From the NCBI GenBank assembly GCA_964523015.1, contig CAZFXN010000068.1:1-11532 (forward strand): 11,532 bases of DNA, in the 5' to 3' direction. Below the pieces are notes generated by a model. The model saw nothing but the letters and a program-made list of their open reading frames with translations, did no database searches and was not told the DNA's origin. A program made the position numbers and the translations under genes. The DNA comes from JAWXBT01 sp964523015 (lineage in GTDB: Bacteria; Bdellovibrionota_C; UBA2361; J135). This document shows positions 1 through 7,545 of this stretch, in pieces (the first letter of the stretch is position 1; the number at the start of each line of letters is the position of its first letter).

Positions 1-1692
1 TTTAGTGATTCTGTGGCGATACTAATAGATAATTCTTTTAGTATGAGTAGTAACACTACTGTAAATGGCAAAGAGATGACTTTATTAGATGTTGCAAAGC
101 GGGATGCCACAACATACGCAAATGGATTGTCTTTCGGGGTAGGTGTAGAGGTTTTTGTAACTAGCCCACAGCTTAGATCTCTAAGTGTTGCTCCTGTTGG
201 TATTTCAGAAGCTAGAGCCATCATAGATAATATTGAATTTTCATATGCAGCAGATAATTTAGATTCAGCTCTAACAACGATAGGAAGTTCCAAAGATTAC
301 AAAAATATAGCAATTTTTAGCACCCGTACCCCAGCTACAGATATAAGCGCAACTAAGTTTTTGTTTAGAGGTAGTGAAGACATCGCTGGTAAAAAAGAGA
401 ACATCGCGATCACTTCTGCTCGAATCTCGCTGGCAACTGATTCCTATAATAAAATAGCTTTAGCTGAGCCTGACCCGTCACGATCAGCAAAGCTTGTAAA
501 CGTTGGGATAACTGTTGCTGGCTTTACAGCCGGGGAGACGACTTTAAATCTTAAGATAACAGCTCATGACAATATTAATGGTAGAGATACGTTTAGTGAA
601 TTAAAGAACGAATCCGTAACATTGATCGCAAGAGAGGTTAAAAATGTAGCTTACGACGTTCCTCAAGCAAGTGGGTATATATTTACGATTTCAGAAAATT
701 CAAATGGTAGTGGTCCGGCAAGAGATAGCAACACAAATGATAATGCAGCATACCTCTCCCTGGCTGAAAAAAAAGATAATATAACTTTAGTAAGTGCAAT
801 TTCTCCTACTGAGCTAGGTCTTAAAAAATTACCTAATTATACATTTGATTGGGTTAAGCCTGATGAATACAGTGAAGAATACAGTGGAAAAAAAGAGGTA
901 GAGGACAGTAAGAGTCTCTTTACTATCTTTCATAACATAGTCCCAACTATATCTCCTCAGGGAAACGCCCTCTTTATTAATCCGAATGCTGATGGTCCAT
1001 TTTTTACCTCAAATAATGAATCATCAACTGAAGGTGCTAGAGTTGAAATAACCAGCTGGGATGAAACACATCCGATCTCAACTTATCTTAATCTTCCAAT
1101 ACTAAATTTTAAATCTGTCAGCGCATTGTCTCCGACTAATGGAGCTAGATCTATTATTGGGACATCTTCTGGGGGGGTTGTTATTGCTCAAGACTCTAAA
1201 TCTAATAGATCTGTTGCATTAGGCTTTGAACTACTTCCTTTTAAGGGTAAGAGATCCCCGCTTCTAAGTATATTAACACTTAACATTTTTAAGTGGATAG
1301 TTAGTACTGACTTAGAGAAAGGATATGAAACGATCCCCTTTGATACCTCTAAGGAGAAGGTTCAAAAGATAGGAGTAATAAGATCGGCTCAGGATGACTA
1401 TATATTTAACGAGAATATCGCTGAAAATATCACCGTACCTGGGCTTTATCGATTCATCCTAAAAAATGGAGATACTAAAACTAAAGCATTGAACTTTTTA
1501 TCTGATACCGAATCAGATCTTTTAACGACCCAGACTTTTTCAGTACCAGAGCTTAAAAGTTCAGTAGATATTACTAAATCAAAAAGCAATTCGTTCGTAA
1601 AAAATATTCTACTGATAGTATTAGTTCTTTTACTGTTAGATCTCCTTTTTGGGATAACTAAAAATCTACTAAAACAGAGGCGAGCTGTATGA
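1..1692 (+). CDS. BatA-like membrane protein with VWA domain (5' end cut by window)
   Basis: The reading frame is already open at base 1, so the true start lies upstream and the GTG at base 13 is not a credible start. The first visible residues form the beta-strand and MIDAS loop of a von Willebrand A domain: D10, S12 and S14 of a DxSxS motif (frame-1 numbering). The other metal-site positions look lost: the usual Thr is Asp in ADNLDSAL, and the later Asp loop reads IFSTRTP. About 300 residues of probable beta-rich extracytoplasmic sequence follow. A hydrophobic helix near residues 536-553 is followed by a basic tail (KQRR), giving a C-terminal anchor. Members of this family usually have about 80 N-terminal residues with two membrane helices (the BatA or aerotolerance-regulator domain); that part would be off-window. 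The stop overlaps the next start (ATGA), which indicates translational coupling. Role inferred: an envelope-anchored partner in a MoxR/VWA-type complex. The family is fairly secure, the function unknown. Confidence 0.8.
   Translation, partial: FSDSVAILIDNSFSMSSNTTVNGKEMTLLDVAKRDATTYANGLSFGVGVEVFVTSPQLRSLSVAPVGISEARAIIDNIEFSYAADNLDSALTTIGSSKDYKNIAIFSTRTPATDISATKFLFRGSEDIAGKKENIAITSARISLATDSYNKIALAEPDPSRSAKLVNVGITVAGFTAGETTLNLKITAHDNINGRDTFSELKNESVTLIAREVKNVAYDVPQASGYIFTISENSNGSGPARDSNTNDNAAYLSLAEKKDNITLVSAISPTELGLKKLPNYTFDWVKPDEYSEEYSGKKEVEDSKSLFTIFHNIVPTISPQGNALFINPNADGPFFTSNNESSTEGARVEITSWDETHPISTYLNLPILNFKSVSALSPTNGARSIIGTSSGGVVIAQDSKSNRSVALGFELLPFKGKRSPLLSILTLNIFKWIVSTDLEKGYETIPFDTSKEKVQKIGVIRSAQDDYIFNENIAENITVPGLYRFILKNGDTKTKALNFLSDTESDLLTTQTFSVPELKSSVDITKSKSNSFVKNILLIVLVLLLLDLLFGITKNLLKQRRAV
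1676..1691 (+). promoter_or_regulatory. Ribosome binding site and ATGA stop/start overlap coupling the two VWA genes
   Basis: AGAGG at 1676-1680 lies 8 bases before the ATG at 1689-1691. That ATG overlaps the TGA stop of the upstream gene (1690-1692) in the arrangement ATGA. This overlap usually means re-initiation by the same ribosomes and near-equal amounts of the two proteins. Confidence 0.75.
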
Positions 1693-4280
1693 AATTTGCT
1701 GCGCCAGAGATGCAATCCTTAATTTTAATAATTCTTAGTGCGTCTCTTATACTAATTCTTATTCAATGGATTAAGGGAAGAAAGAAAGCTCAACGAAAGT
1801 TTAAAGACTACTTAGAGGTGATGCTCAAGATCTCTGCACTTATTGCTATCTCAATGGCCGCACTCGGTCCATATATTGAGGAGATCTCTGAAAAGACTCG
1901 AGCCACGATGTTAATTGATATCTCTGAAAGCATGAATGAATCTCGAGCTAATCAGATGGTAGATAATGCAAAAGCGCTGATTAATTCTAATGTCGATGTG
2001 AGAATCTATCCATTTGCTGGCAAGCCATCACCATTGGCACTTTATCCAGATGAAGATATTTCAATTCATAATTTAAAGAATAGTTGGGCCAGTCTTAACG
2101 TTGGAGAAACAAATATCGAGGAAGCTTTATCAAAAGTGTCATCACTTGATGCAGAGAATGCTTTGCTGATCTCAGATGGGTATGAAACAAAAGGCAGAGC
2201 AGAGAATATCCTTTCAGTATTGCAACAAAAGGGAGTCAAGATCTTCCCTTTCGCTCCTAACGAGCAAGATGAGACAAAAAATATCTTTGAAGTTATAAAA
2301 TTACATGCCCCGCTTATCGCGCCATCTGAGAAAAGTGTTGAGATAAGAGCAACTATTCTTAATAGTACTCAAAAACAACAGAGTGGAATAATTGAGATTA
2401 AACATGATGGACGTACAGTACAGAAAAAAATGATCTCTGTAGAGGCTGGTACGGAGAGTCTGATCAAGGCTGAAAGTGACCCATCAAAAGAGGGCATTAA
2501 AGAGGTTCAAGCGATTTTTACCCCAGTTGATCCAAAGATTGATCCAACAACCAAGATTATTTTTATCTCCGGTGAAAAGAGAGAGAAAGTTTTATTGATA
2601 AGTGGCAATCAGCAAGACGGTCAATTCATAAGCAATGCTCTTGAAAGTCAAAGTTATAGAGTTGTCTCTTTGGCTGATCCAAGCCGATCTACTAGTATCC
2701 CAGATCTAAATGATTTTTCTACTGTAATTTTAAATAACGTTCATATTAATCAGCTGCCACAATCATTACCTGCAAAAATTGAGCAATATGTAAAAAAAGG
2801 TGGCAGCTCAATTATGATCGGAGGTAATCAAAGTTTTGGCCTAGGTGGGTATATCGGAACCCCAGTTGAAGCTATGTTACCAGTTGAAATGGTGCCACCT
2901 CAAACAGCAAAGAAGAGATTGAATTTGGCAGTTAGTCTTATTTTAGATAAATCTAGAAGTATGGCCAATGATGATAAGATTTACTATGCCAAAGAGGCTG
3001 CCGGTGCTGTAATTAAATCTCTTAAAGACGAGGACTTTATCGAAGTTATAGGATTTGATTCCTCTCCTTTTATTGTCATTAAAATGGCCCAGATCTCTCT
3101 AGTCCGAACAACCGCAATCGATCGAGTGAACAGACTTTTCCCAGCTGGGCGCACCAATCTTTTGCCAGCATTACACGAAGCCAAGCGAAGTTTTTCTAAA
3201 ACTGAAGCAGGTAGGAAACATATGATTATCCTGACTGATGGTAAGGTGCCTGATGCTGGCGCATACTACATGGAGCTCATCGGACAACTTAGAAAAGATG
3301 GCGTGACTGTTTCAACTGTTCTTATTGGCGATGACAGTGATACCCAACTGCTAGCTGAGATGGCTCGACAAGGAGGCGGAGCATTTCACCAAACTACTAA
3401 TGCTCAATCATTAGCGAGGATCTTTATAGATGATATTCGAGTGAGTACTGGCGAGCGAACTTTAAAAGAGAGTACCGAGTTCTCAGTTCGTAAAGGTACT
3501 GGTCAAATAGAGAGCACCTCAATCAGTGCTTTTCCACCAGTCCGTGGCTATGTTCAGACAAAGCCAAAAAAAGATTCAAATCTTGAGCTGGTTACCTTTG
3601 ATGGAACTAGGGCCGATCCGTTATTGGCCTCTTGGCGATATGGCAAAGGTAGATCTATCGCCTTTACCTCTGACGCTAATGGGCGGTGGTCATCATTTTG
3701 GGCAGAATGGAGTAAATTTAATCTTTTCTGGTCAGAGATCCTCGATAGTTTACGCTCAAAGACAGTTCAAAATGATAAGCAGATTAAGTTTGACCTTAGG
3801 TACTATGTTGAGCGAGGTCAATTAAATTTAGATTTAGCAATATTTTCTGAAGAGGCTAGTGGCTCAATTGCCGCAAGTTTAATAACACCGCAGAAAAAAG
3901 AGATCCCTCTTAATTTTGATAAAGTTTCACTTGGACATTTCAAAGCAACAGTCGACGATAGCATCGCTGGTAAATATGAGTTTAATGCCAGCGTTGGAGA
4001 TAAAAAGATTACACCGGTGGCATTTTATTTAGCAGGAGATCTTTTTGGTGAGAAAATCGGAAAAGGGTATAAGCGAGATTTCTTAGAGAAGTTAGCTAGT
4101 AGTAGTGGTGGTAAGATAAATCCTACCAAAGAGGATCTGTTAGCGCATGGAAATAAAGTTTCTACTAAAAAAGATTTAACCTTTCCTTTAATTGCTCTAG
4201 CGATCTTTTTTCTTTTATTAGAGATCTTATCAAGAGAAGAGAACTGGAAGTGGAGTTTAACTGGCAGTAAAATATCTTAA
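1689..4280 (+). CDS. Membrane protein with two VWA domains and a GATase-like domain
   Basis: This 863-residue protein has two N-terminal membrane helices (about 9-27 and 42-60) and one near the C-terminus (about 831-848). The first VWA-like domain (about 71-190) has a complete MIDAS: D77, S79 and S81 in DISES, T131 in ETNIEEAL and D163 in ISDG. Residues about 299-405 resemble the non-catalytic class I glutamine-amidotransferase-like fold of large bacterial VWA proteins; no nucleophile Cys is seen at the expected elbow, and GGSSIMIGG (371-379) is the recognisable strand-turn. The second VWA domain (about 411-585) is also intact: D420, S422, S424, T489 and D517. The WRYGKGRSIAFTSD stretch and Trp-rich segment after it (about 649-682) are typical of this family. 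It is the downstream half of an ATGA-coupled pair. Likely role: an envelope protein that binds a partner through metal-dependent VWA sites. The substrate or partner is unknown. The architecture is clear, the biological function is not. Confidence 0.88.
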   Translation: MKFAAPEMQSLILIILSASLILILIQWIKGRKKAQRKFKDYLEVMLKISALIAISMAALGPYIEEISEKTRATMLIDISESMNESRANQMVDNAKALINSNVDVRIYPFAGKPSPLALYPDEDISIHNLKNSWASLNVGETNIEEALSKVSSLDAENALLISDGYETKGRAENILSVLQQKGVKIFPFAPNEQDETKNIFEVIKLHAPLIAPSEKSVEIRATILNSTQKQQSGIIEIKHDGRTVQKKMISVEAGTESLIKAESDPSKEGIKEVQAIFTPVDPKIDPTTKIIFISGEKREKVLLISGNQQDGQFISNALESQSYRVVSLADPSRSTSIPDLNDFSTVILNNVHINQLPQSLPAKIEQYVKKGGSSIMIGGNQSFGLGGYIGTPVEAMLPVEMVPPQTAKKRLNLAVSLILDKSRSMANDDKIYYAKEAAGAVIKSLKDEDFIEVIGFDSSPFIVIKMAQISLVRTTAIDRVNRLFPAGRTNLLPALHEAKRSFSKTEAGRKHMIILTDGKVPDAGAYYMELIGQLRKDGVTVSTVLIGDDSDTQLLAEMARQGGGAFHQTTNAQSLARIFIDDIRVSTGERTLKESTEFSVRKGTGQIESTSISAFPPVRGYVQTKPKKDSNLELVTFDGTRADPLLASWRYGKGRSIAFTSDANGRWSSFWAEWSKFNLFWSEILDSLRSKTVQNDKQIKFDLRYYVERGQLNLDLAIFSEEASGSIAASLITPQKKEIPLNFDKVSLGHFKATVDDSIAGKYEFNASVGDKKITPVAFYLAGDLFGEKIGKGYKRDFLEKLASSSGGKINPTKEDLLAHGNKVSTKKDLTFPLIALAIFFLLLEILSREENWKWSLTGSKIS

Positions 4281-4281
4281 G

Positions 4282-5151
4282 CTAAAACAGGGCATTTAAA
4301 GCGTAGGCAACCCCATCATTATCAACTGAATGTGTAACAAATCGAGCAGCACTAGCAGTTTGCTGATCGGCATTTCCCATTGCGATACCGACACCAGAGA
4401 GCGAGAGAAATGGCATGTCTGATGGAGCATCACCAAATGACATTACTTGTTTAGGATCTAGCTCATAAAATTCAAGCAGGGCTTGAAATGCTCTTTCACG
4501 CGAAGCATATAAACTTGTTATGTTATAAAAGACTATATCTGGGTGCTTTGCACCAAAGGCAGTACTAACAGTGCACTGTGTAAGTTTTGCACAGAACTCA
4601 TTAACTAAAGTTTCTTCCTTAGATCCTCTTTCGACCATAAAGACAGACTTTAGGAATTTCTCTTGGCGAGATAGTTTTAAAAGATTGAGTACCCGAGGCG
4701 GGATTTTAAGATAATCCTTGATGTGTAGTTTTGTAAGTTCGCTTTCCTCATCTACAAAAAATTCTTCACCTGTATAAAGCTCAAGGGTGATTTTGTGCTC
4801 TCTTGCAAATTTCACTATCTCTTCTACTGTAGCTCGAATCATATGACATTCAAGAACAGGAATTCTTGTAAAGACATCAGTAACAAAGGATCCTGAGAAA
4901 AACATCGAAGCGCCCTCTACTCCAATCTGATCTATAATATCTTCGGATGTGAAAAGTGGACGACCAGTTGCGATTGCGATAGCAACTCCACTTTTTTTAA
5001 CTCTAGCTATCTCACGAATAGAAGCCTCGCTGATTTCTCCACTTGAGTTAATGAGGGTTCCGTCAAGATCGAAGGAGAGGAGCTTAATATCTCGTCCAAC
5101 AGACTTTGGATCAGTTAATTCACTGATTTTTTGAGCATTTTTTGTGTTCAT
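4282..5151 (-). CDS. Cof-type HAD-IIB family hydrolase
   Basis: This 289-residue cytoplasmic protein of the haloacid dehalogenase superfamily has the subclass IIB cap that hydrolyses small phosphorylated metabolites (sugar phosphates, FMN, PLP and similar) in characterised relatives. Motif I is FDLDGT, with the predicted nucleophile D28 and acid/base D30. Motif II is T62 in ATGR. Motif IV is GDAPSDMPFL, with Mg ligands D241 and D245. The cap lies between about residues 85 and 195. Two departures stand out. The motif III lysine, normally in an SKG-like context, appears to be Arg (R218 in YASRERAF), and the usual GD..ND is GD..SD. The ATG at 5149-5151 leaves a 20-residue extension before the first core strand, longer than usual, and no strong ribosome binding site is visible. 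Its stop is one base from the stop of the convergent VWA gene. The substrate cannot be inferred. Confidence 0.88.
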   Translation of the reverse strand: MNTKNAQKISELTDPKSVGRDIKLLSFDLDGTLINSSGEISEASIREIARVKKSGVAIAIATGRPLFTSEDIIDQIGVEGASMFFSGSFVTDVFTRIPVLECHMIRATVEEIVKFAREHKITLELYTGEEFFVDEESELTKLHIKDYLKIPPRVLNLLKLSRQEKFLKSVFMVERGSKEETLVNEFCAKLTQCTVSTAFGAKHPDIVFYNITSLYASRERAFQALLEFYELDPKQVMSFGDAPSDMPFLSLSGVGIAMGNADQQTASAARFVTHSVDNDGVAYALNALF

Positions 5152-5271
5152 GTGGCCCAGGTTTTAGCATAGATTCAGCGATAACAACAATTTATTTTCT
5201 TGAAACTATCCATCTGTCAGCATAGAGTGGTTCCGTTATCTCTCAATTTTTCCCCAACGGAAGGAGACTTT
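5152..5271. promoter_or_regulatory. Divergent intergenic promoter region
   Basis: These 120 bp separate the divergent HAD hydrolase (-) and Yip1 (+) genes, so promoters for both should lie here. On the plus strand TTGAAA at 5200-5205 and TAGAGT at 5223-5228 are 17 bases apart and give a plausible but unproven sigma-70-like promoter. On the minus strand TATGCT (complement of 5166-5171) is a possible -10 for the HAD gene, without a good -35. No operator or riboswitch is recognisable. Confidence 0.35.
5259..5266 (+). promoter_or_regulatory. Strong ribosome binding site that sets the Yip1 gene start
   Basis: GGAAGGAG lies 5 bases before the ATG at 5272. The frame stays open upstream to a TTG at 5200, but that codon lacks such a site, overlaps the best candidate promoter and would add residues unlike a Yip1 protein. 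The ATG at 5272 is therefore preferred. Confidence 0.8.
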
Positions 5272-6096
5272 ATGCAAAATGATTCTATGCACGGAGAAGC
5301 GCACGGAGAAGCGCACGGTAAGACATCTCATCAACAATCAGGAGACCGTCCAAGTGGCATGAACCCTTCTGGTGGTTTTAATCTGCAGTGGATTATTGAA
5401 AGAGCCAAAAATGTGATGCTTAATCCTAAGAGTACTTGGGTTGATATCTCTAATGAAACTACTACGACAAAGTCCCTCTACATGAGTTGGGTAATTCCGA
5501 TGGCTGCCTTTCTCGGAATTTGTCAGTTTCTAAGTTCTTGGTTGGTCGGGTATTCCATGATGGGGATGACTTATAAGCCTACGTTTATGAGTTCTCTTGG
5601 CATGGGGATGACCTCAGTTGTTACAAATTTAATTGCTGTCTTTGTCGCAGCTTTTATTTTAAATTTTCTTGCTCCAAAGTTTTCAGGACGTGATGGATTG
5701 GATCGGACATTAAGATTAGTTGCATATGCAAGTACGCCGAATTATCTAGCCGGAATTCTCGGCTTTATTCCAGGGCTATGGATAGGCACTGTAGTTTTAG
5801 GTTTCTATTCTATTTATATTTTCTGGATTGGTGTGCAGGAGATGACTGGGGTCCCTGCGGAAAAGAAGGTTCCCTATACTGCTATTAGTGTAGTTGCAAT
5901 TTTTATTACGATGATTGTTATCGGATTTATCACCACTGCAATGACTGGAGGTGGTCCTAATCCAGCTGCAAATGATAACTATCAAATGGTCCCTGGTGAG
6001 AAAATTCAGCTTCCTGGTGGGATCACAATTGATCCAAATGAAGCCCAGAAAAGTATGGAGCAAATACAAAAGATGTTCCCGAATCAAGGAAATTAA
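5272..6096 (+). CDS. Yip1 domain (YIP1 family) integral membrane protein
   Basis: From the ATG at 5272 the protein has 274 residues. The first 35 or so are soluble and His/Gly-rich, with HGEA-HGEA-HGK at about residues 7-17. A short amphipathic stretch with NPKSTW (51-56) follows; a segment ending in P.xxW before the first helix is common in bacterial Yip1 proteins. Probable membrane helices lie at about 70-94, 112-134, 147-163, 164-187 and 200-223. The YASTPNYLAGILGFIPGLW segment (about 152-170) matches the conserved third/fourth-helix region of the family. The C-terminal tail (about 225-274) is hydrophilic with a proline-rich start. In eukaryotes Yip1 proteins act in vesicle traffic with Rab GTPases; the bacterial role is not established. 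The gene stands alone, divergent from the HAD gene and convergent with icd. Both ends carry 12-bp tandem repeats. Confidence 0.82.
   Translation: MQNDSMHGEAHGEAHGKTSHQQSGDRPSGMNPSGGFNLQWIIERAKNVMLNPKSTWVDISNETTTTKSLYMSWVIPMAAFLGICQFLSSWLVGYSMMGMTYKPTFMSSLGMGMTSVVTNLIAVFVAAFILNFLAPKFSGRDGLDRTLRLVAYASTPNYLAGILGFIPGLWIGTVVLGFYSIYIFWIGVQEMTGVPAEKKVPYTAISVVAIFITMIVIGFITTAMTGGGPNPAANDNYQMVPGEKIQLPGGITIDPNEAQKSMEQIQKMFPNQGN
5289..5318 (+). repeat. 12-bp in-frame tandem repeat encoding HGEA units
   Basis: The unit gcacggagaagc occurs twice exactly (5289-5300 and 5301-5312), followed by the first six bases of a third copy. The period is four codons, so it gives HGEA, HGEA, HG in the cytoplasmic N-terminus of the Yip1 protein. 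The identical copies point to a recent duplication, and copy number could vary between strains without a frameshift. Confidence 0.9.
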
Positions 6097-6126
6097 GTTA
6101 GCAATTAAGGTAGCAATTAAGTTAGC
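6091..6126. repeat. Three 12-bp tandem repeats across two convergent stop codons
   Basis: The unit aattaa[g/t-variable]tagc occurs at 6091-6102 (aattaagttagc), 6103-6114 (aattaaggtagc) and 6115-6126 (aattaagttagc). Copies one and three are identical and the middle one has one change. The first copy contains the TAA stop of the Yip1 gene (6094-6096). The last contains the reverse-strand stop of icd (6117-6119) and its final codons. The repeats make up essentially all of the 20-bp gap between the genes. No stem-loop terminator is seen there. Confidence 0.9.
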
Positions 6127-7343
6127 GCAGTTTTCAAATTGGCATCGATCGCATCAAGAAAGTCCTGAGTGTTAAGGTAGGACTCTCTTGGTGGCGTATT
6201 TCCATGAACGCAGACAGCTAGGTCCTTAGTCATTTTTCCTGATTCCACTGTAGATATACAAACATCCTCAAGAGTCTTTGCAAATTTCATCAGAGCCTCG
6301 TTCTGATCAAATTTTCCTCGATAATAAAGCCCTCTAGTCCAAGCAAAAATTGAAGCAATTGGATTAGTAGATGTCTCCTTTCCCTGCTGATGTTGTCTAA
6401 AATGTCGAGTGACTGTGCCGTGCGCTGCTTCAGCTTCAATGGTTTTACCGTCCTCTGTCATAAGAACTGAAGTCATAAGTCCTAATGAGCCAAACCCTTG
6501 AGCAACAATGTCAGACTGTACATCCCCATCGTAATTTTTGCAGGCCCAGATATATCCACCACTCCATTTTATTGCAGCAGCAACCATGTCATCGATAAGA
6601 CGATGTTCATATGTAAGCCCACGCTTTTCGAATTCTGCTTGAAACTCACCCTTAAAGACTTCCTGAAATATATCTTTAAATCGACCATCATAAGCTTTAA
6701 GAATTGTATTCTTACTAGAAAAATACACAGGTAAGTTTTGAAGCAACCCATAGTTAAAACAACTACGAGCAAAACTTCGAATTGAGTTATCTTGATTGTA
6801 CATAGCTAGGGCTACGCCAGCACTCGGAAACTTATGAACCTCGTGTTCAATTGATGGACCACCATCGTCAGGTGAGAATTTTATAGTAAGAGTGCCTTTG
6901 CTTGGCACAATAAAATCTGTGGCCTTGTATTGATCTCCAAAAGCATGACGAGCAACAACAATCGGCTTTGTCCAGTGTGGCACAAGTCTTGGTATATTGT
7001 TACAGATGATCGGTTGACGAAAAACTGTACCGTCAAGAATATTGCGGATAGTCCCGTTTGGAGATTTCCACATCTTTTTTAAGTTAAATTCTTTAACCCG
7101 AGCCTCATCAGGGGTGATGGTGGCACATTTAACCCCAACACCGTATTTTTTTATGGCTTCTGCTGCATCTATCGTAATCTTGTCAGCAGTCTTGTCCCGA
7201 CTCTCTACTCCAAGATCAAAATACTTAAGATCGATTTCAAGGTAAGGAAGTATTAATTTCTTTTTAATAAAATCCCAAATGATGCGAGTCATCTCATCAC
7301 CATCAATTTCTACTATTGGGTTAGCTACTTTTATCTTAGTCAT
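6117..7343 (-). CDS. icd: NADP-dependent isocitrate dehydrogenase, dimeric eukaryotic-like type
   Basis: This enzyme oxidatively decarboxylates isocitrate to 2-oxoglutarate and makes NADPH, in the cytoplasm as part of the TCA cycle. At 408 residues it closely matches the human IDH1/IDH2-type subfamily, not the E. coli Icd type. Isocitrate-binding residues fall at the same numbers as in human IDH1: S94, N96 and R100 in SPNGTIR, R109 in VFRQP and R132 in ARHAFGDQY, with Y139 following. The metal-binding aspartates appear as D251, D274 and D278, one lower than human numbering. HGTVTRHFRQHQQGK is the NADP-binding loop, whose Arg-His pair favours NADP over NAD. No frameshift or missing catalytic residue is seen. 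The ATG at 7341-7343 is preceded by only a weak AGGA about 14 bases away, so translation initiation may be modest, but the N-terminus (KIKVANPIVEIDGDEMTR) fits the family exactly. The gene is monocistronic, facing a convergent Yip1 gene and a divergent secreted-protein gene. Confidence 0.97.
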   Translation of the reverse strand: MTKIKVANPIVEIDGDEMTRIIWDFIKKKLILPYLEIDLKYFDLGVESRDKTADKITIDAAEAIKKYGVGVKCATITPDEARVKEFNLKKMWKSPNGTIRNILDGTVFRQPIICNNIPRLVPHWTKPIVVARHAFGDQYKATDFIVPSKGTLTIKFSPDDGGPSIEHEVHKFPSAGVALAMYNQDNSIRSFARSCFNYGLLQNLPVYFSSKNTILKAYDGRFKDIFQEVFKGEFQAEFEKRGLTYEHRLIDDMVAAAIKWSGGYIWACKNYDGDVQSDIVAQGFGSLGLMTSVLMTEDGKTIEAEAAHGTVTRHFRQHQQGKETSTNPIASIFAWTRGLYYRGKFDQNEALMKFAKTLEDVCISTVESGKMTKDLAVCVHGNTPPRESYLNTQDFLDAIDANLKTALT

Positions 7344-7384
7344 TGATCGTATCGAGTCCTAAATTTAGTTTAATTTCCATTCTC

Positions 7385-7413
7385 TTATACATAATTTTAC
7401 CCCTTGCTGGAAA
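7385..7413 (-). promoter_or_regulatory. icd: Possible icd promoter
   Basis: Read on the minus strand, TTTCCA (complement of 7408-7413) and GTATAA (complement of 7385-7390) are 17 bases apart and lie about 40-70 bases before the icd ATG. The match to sigma-70 hexamers is only moderate, so this is a candidate only. Confidence 0.25.
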
Positions 7414-7525
7414 AGGTAACTCTAGGTATTAATTGACAGCTGACTAATGGGAATGGTTCAGCATAAATACAAAGAAGACGAAAAAGACGCAAGCTAGCTA
7501 ATATACTGAATTTACTAAATTTATT

Positions 7526-7540
7526 GACACATTAAGTGTC
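7526..7540. promoter_or_regulatory. Inverted repeat GACAC-N5-GTGTC overlapping a TTGACA box
   Basis: The arms GACAC (7526-7530) and GTGTC (7536-7540) are perfect complements around a 5-base spacer, and the left arm overlaps the TTGACA hexamer at 7524-7529. A small dyad on a -35 box is a typical operator position for a dimeric repressor, but five-base arms also arise by chance. Confidence 0.3.
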
Positions 7541-7545
7541 GATAT

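Noticed and set aside
13..15. GTG as start of the first VWA gene
   Set aside because: The frame is open to base 1 and the GTG sits inside the first VWA beta-strand, so the true start is off-window.
3526..3825. Plus-strand open frame of 99 codons within the second VWA gene
   Set aside because: It is out of frame with a complete family-matching gene, has no ribosome binding site and no recognisable product.
5200..5271. TTG start giving a 24-residue longer Yip1 protein
   Set aside because: The ATG at 5272 has a strong, well-spaced ribosome binding site, the upstream residues do not resemble the family, and the TTG lies inside the best candidate promoter.
7433..7467. TTGACA at 7433-7438 with CATAAA at 7462-7467 as a promoter
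   Set aside because: The spacer is 23 bases, outside the usual 16-18, and no better -10 lies at the right distance.
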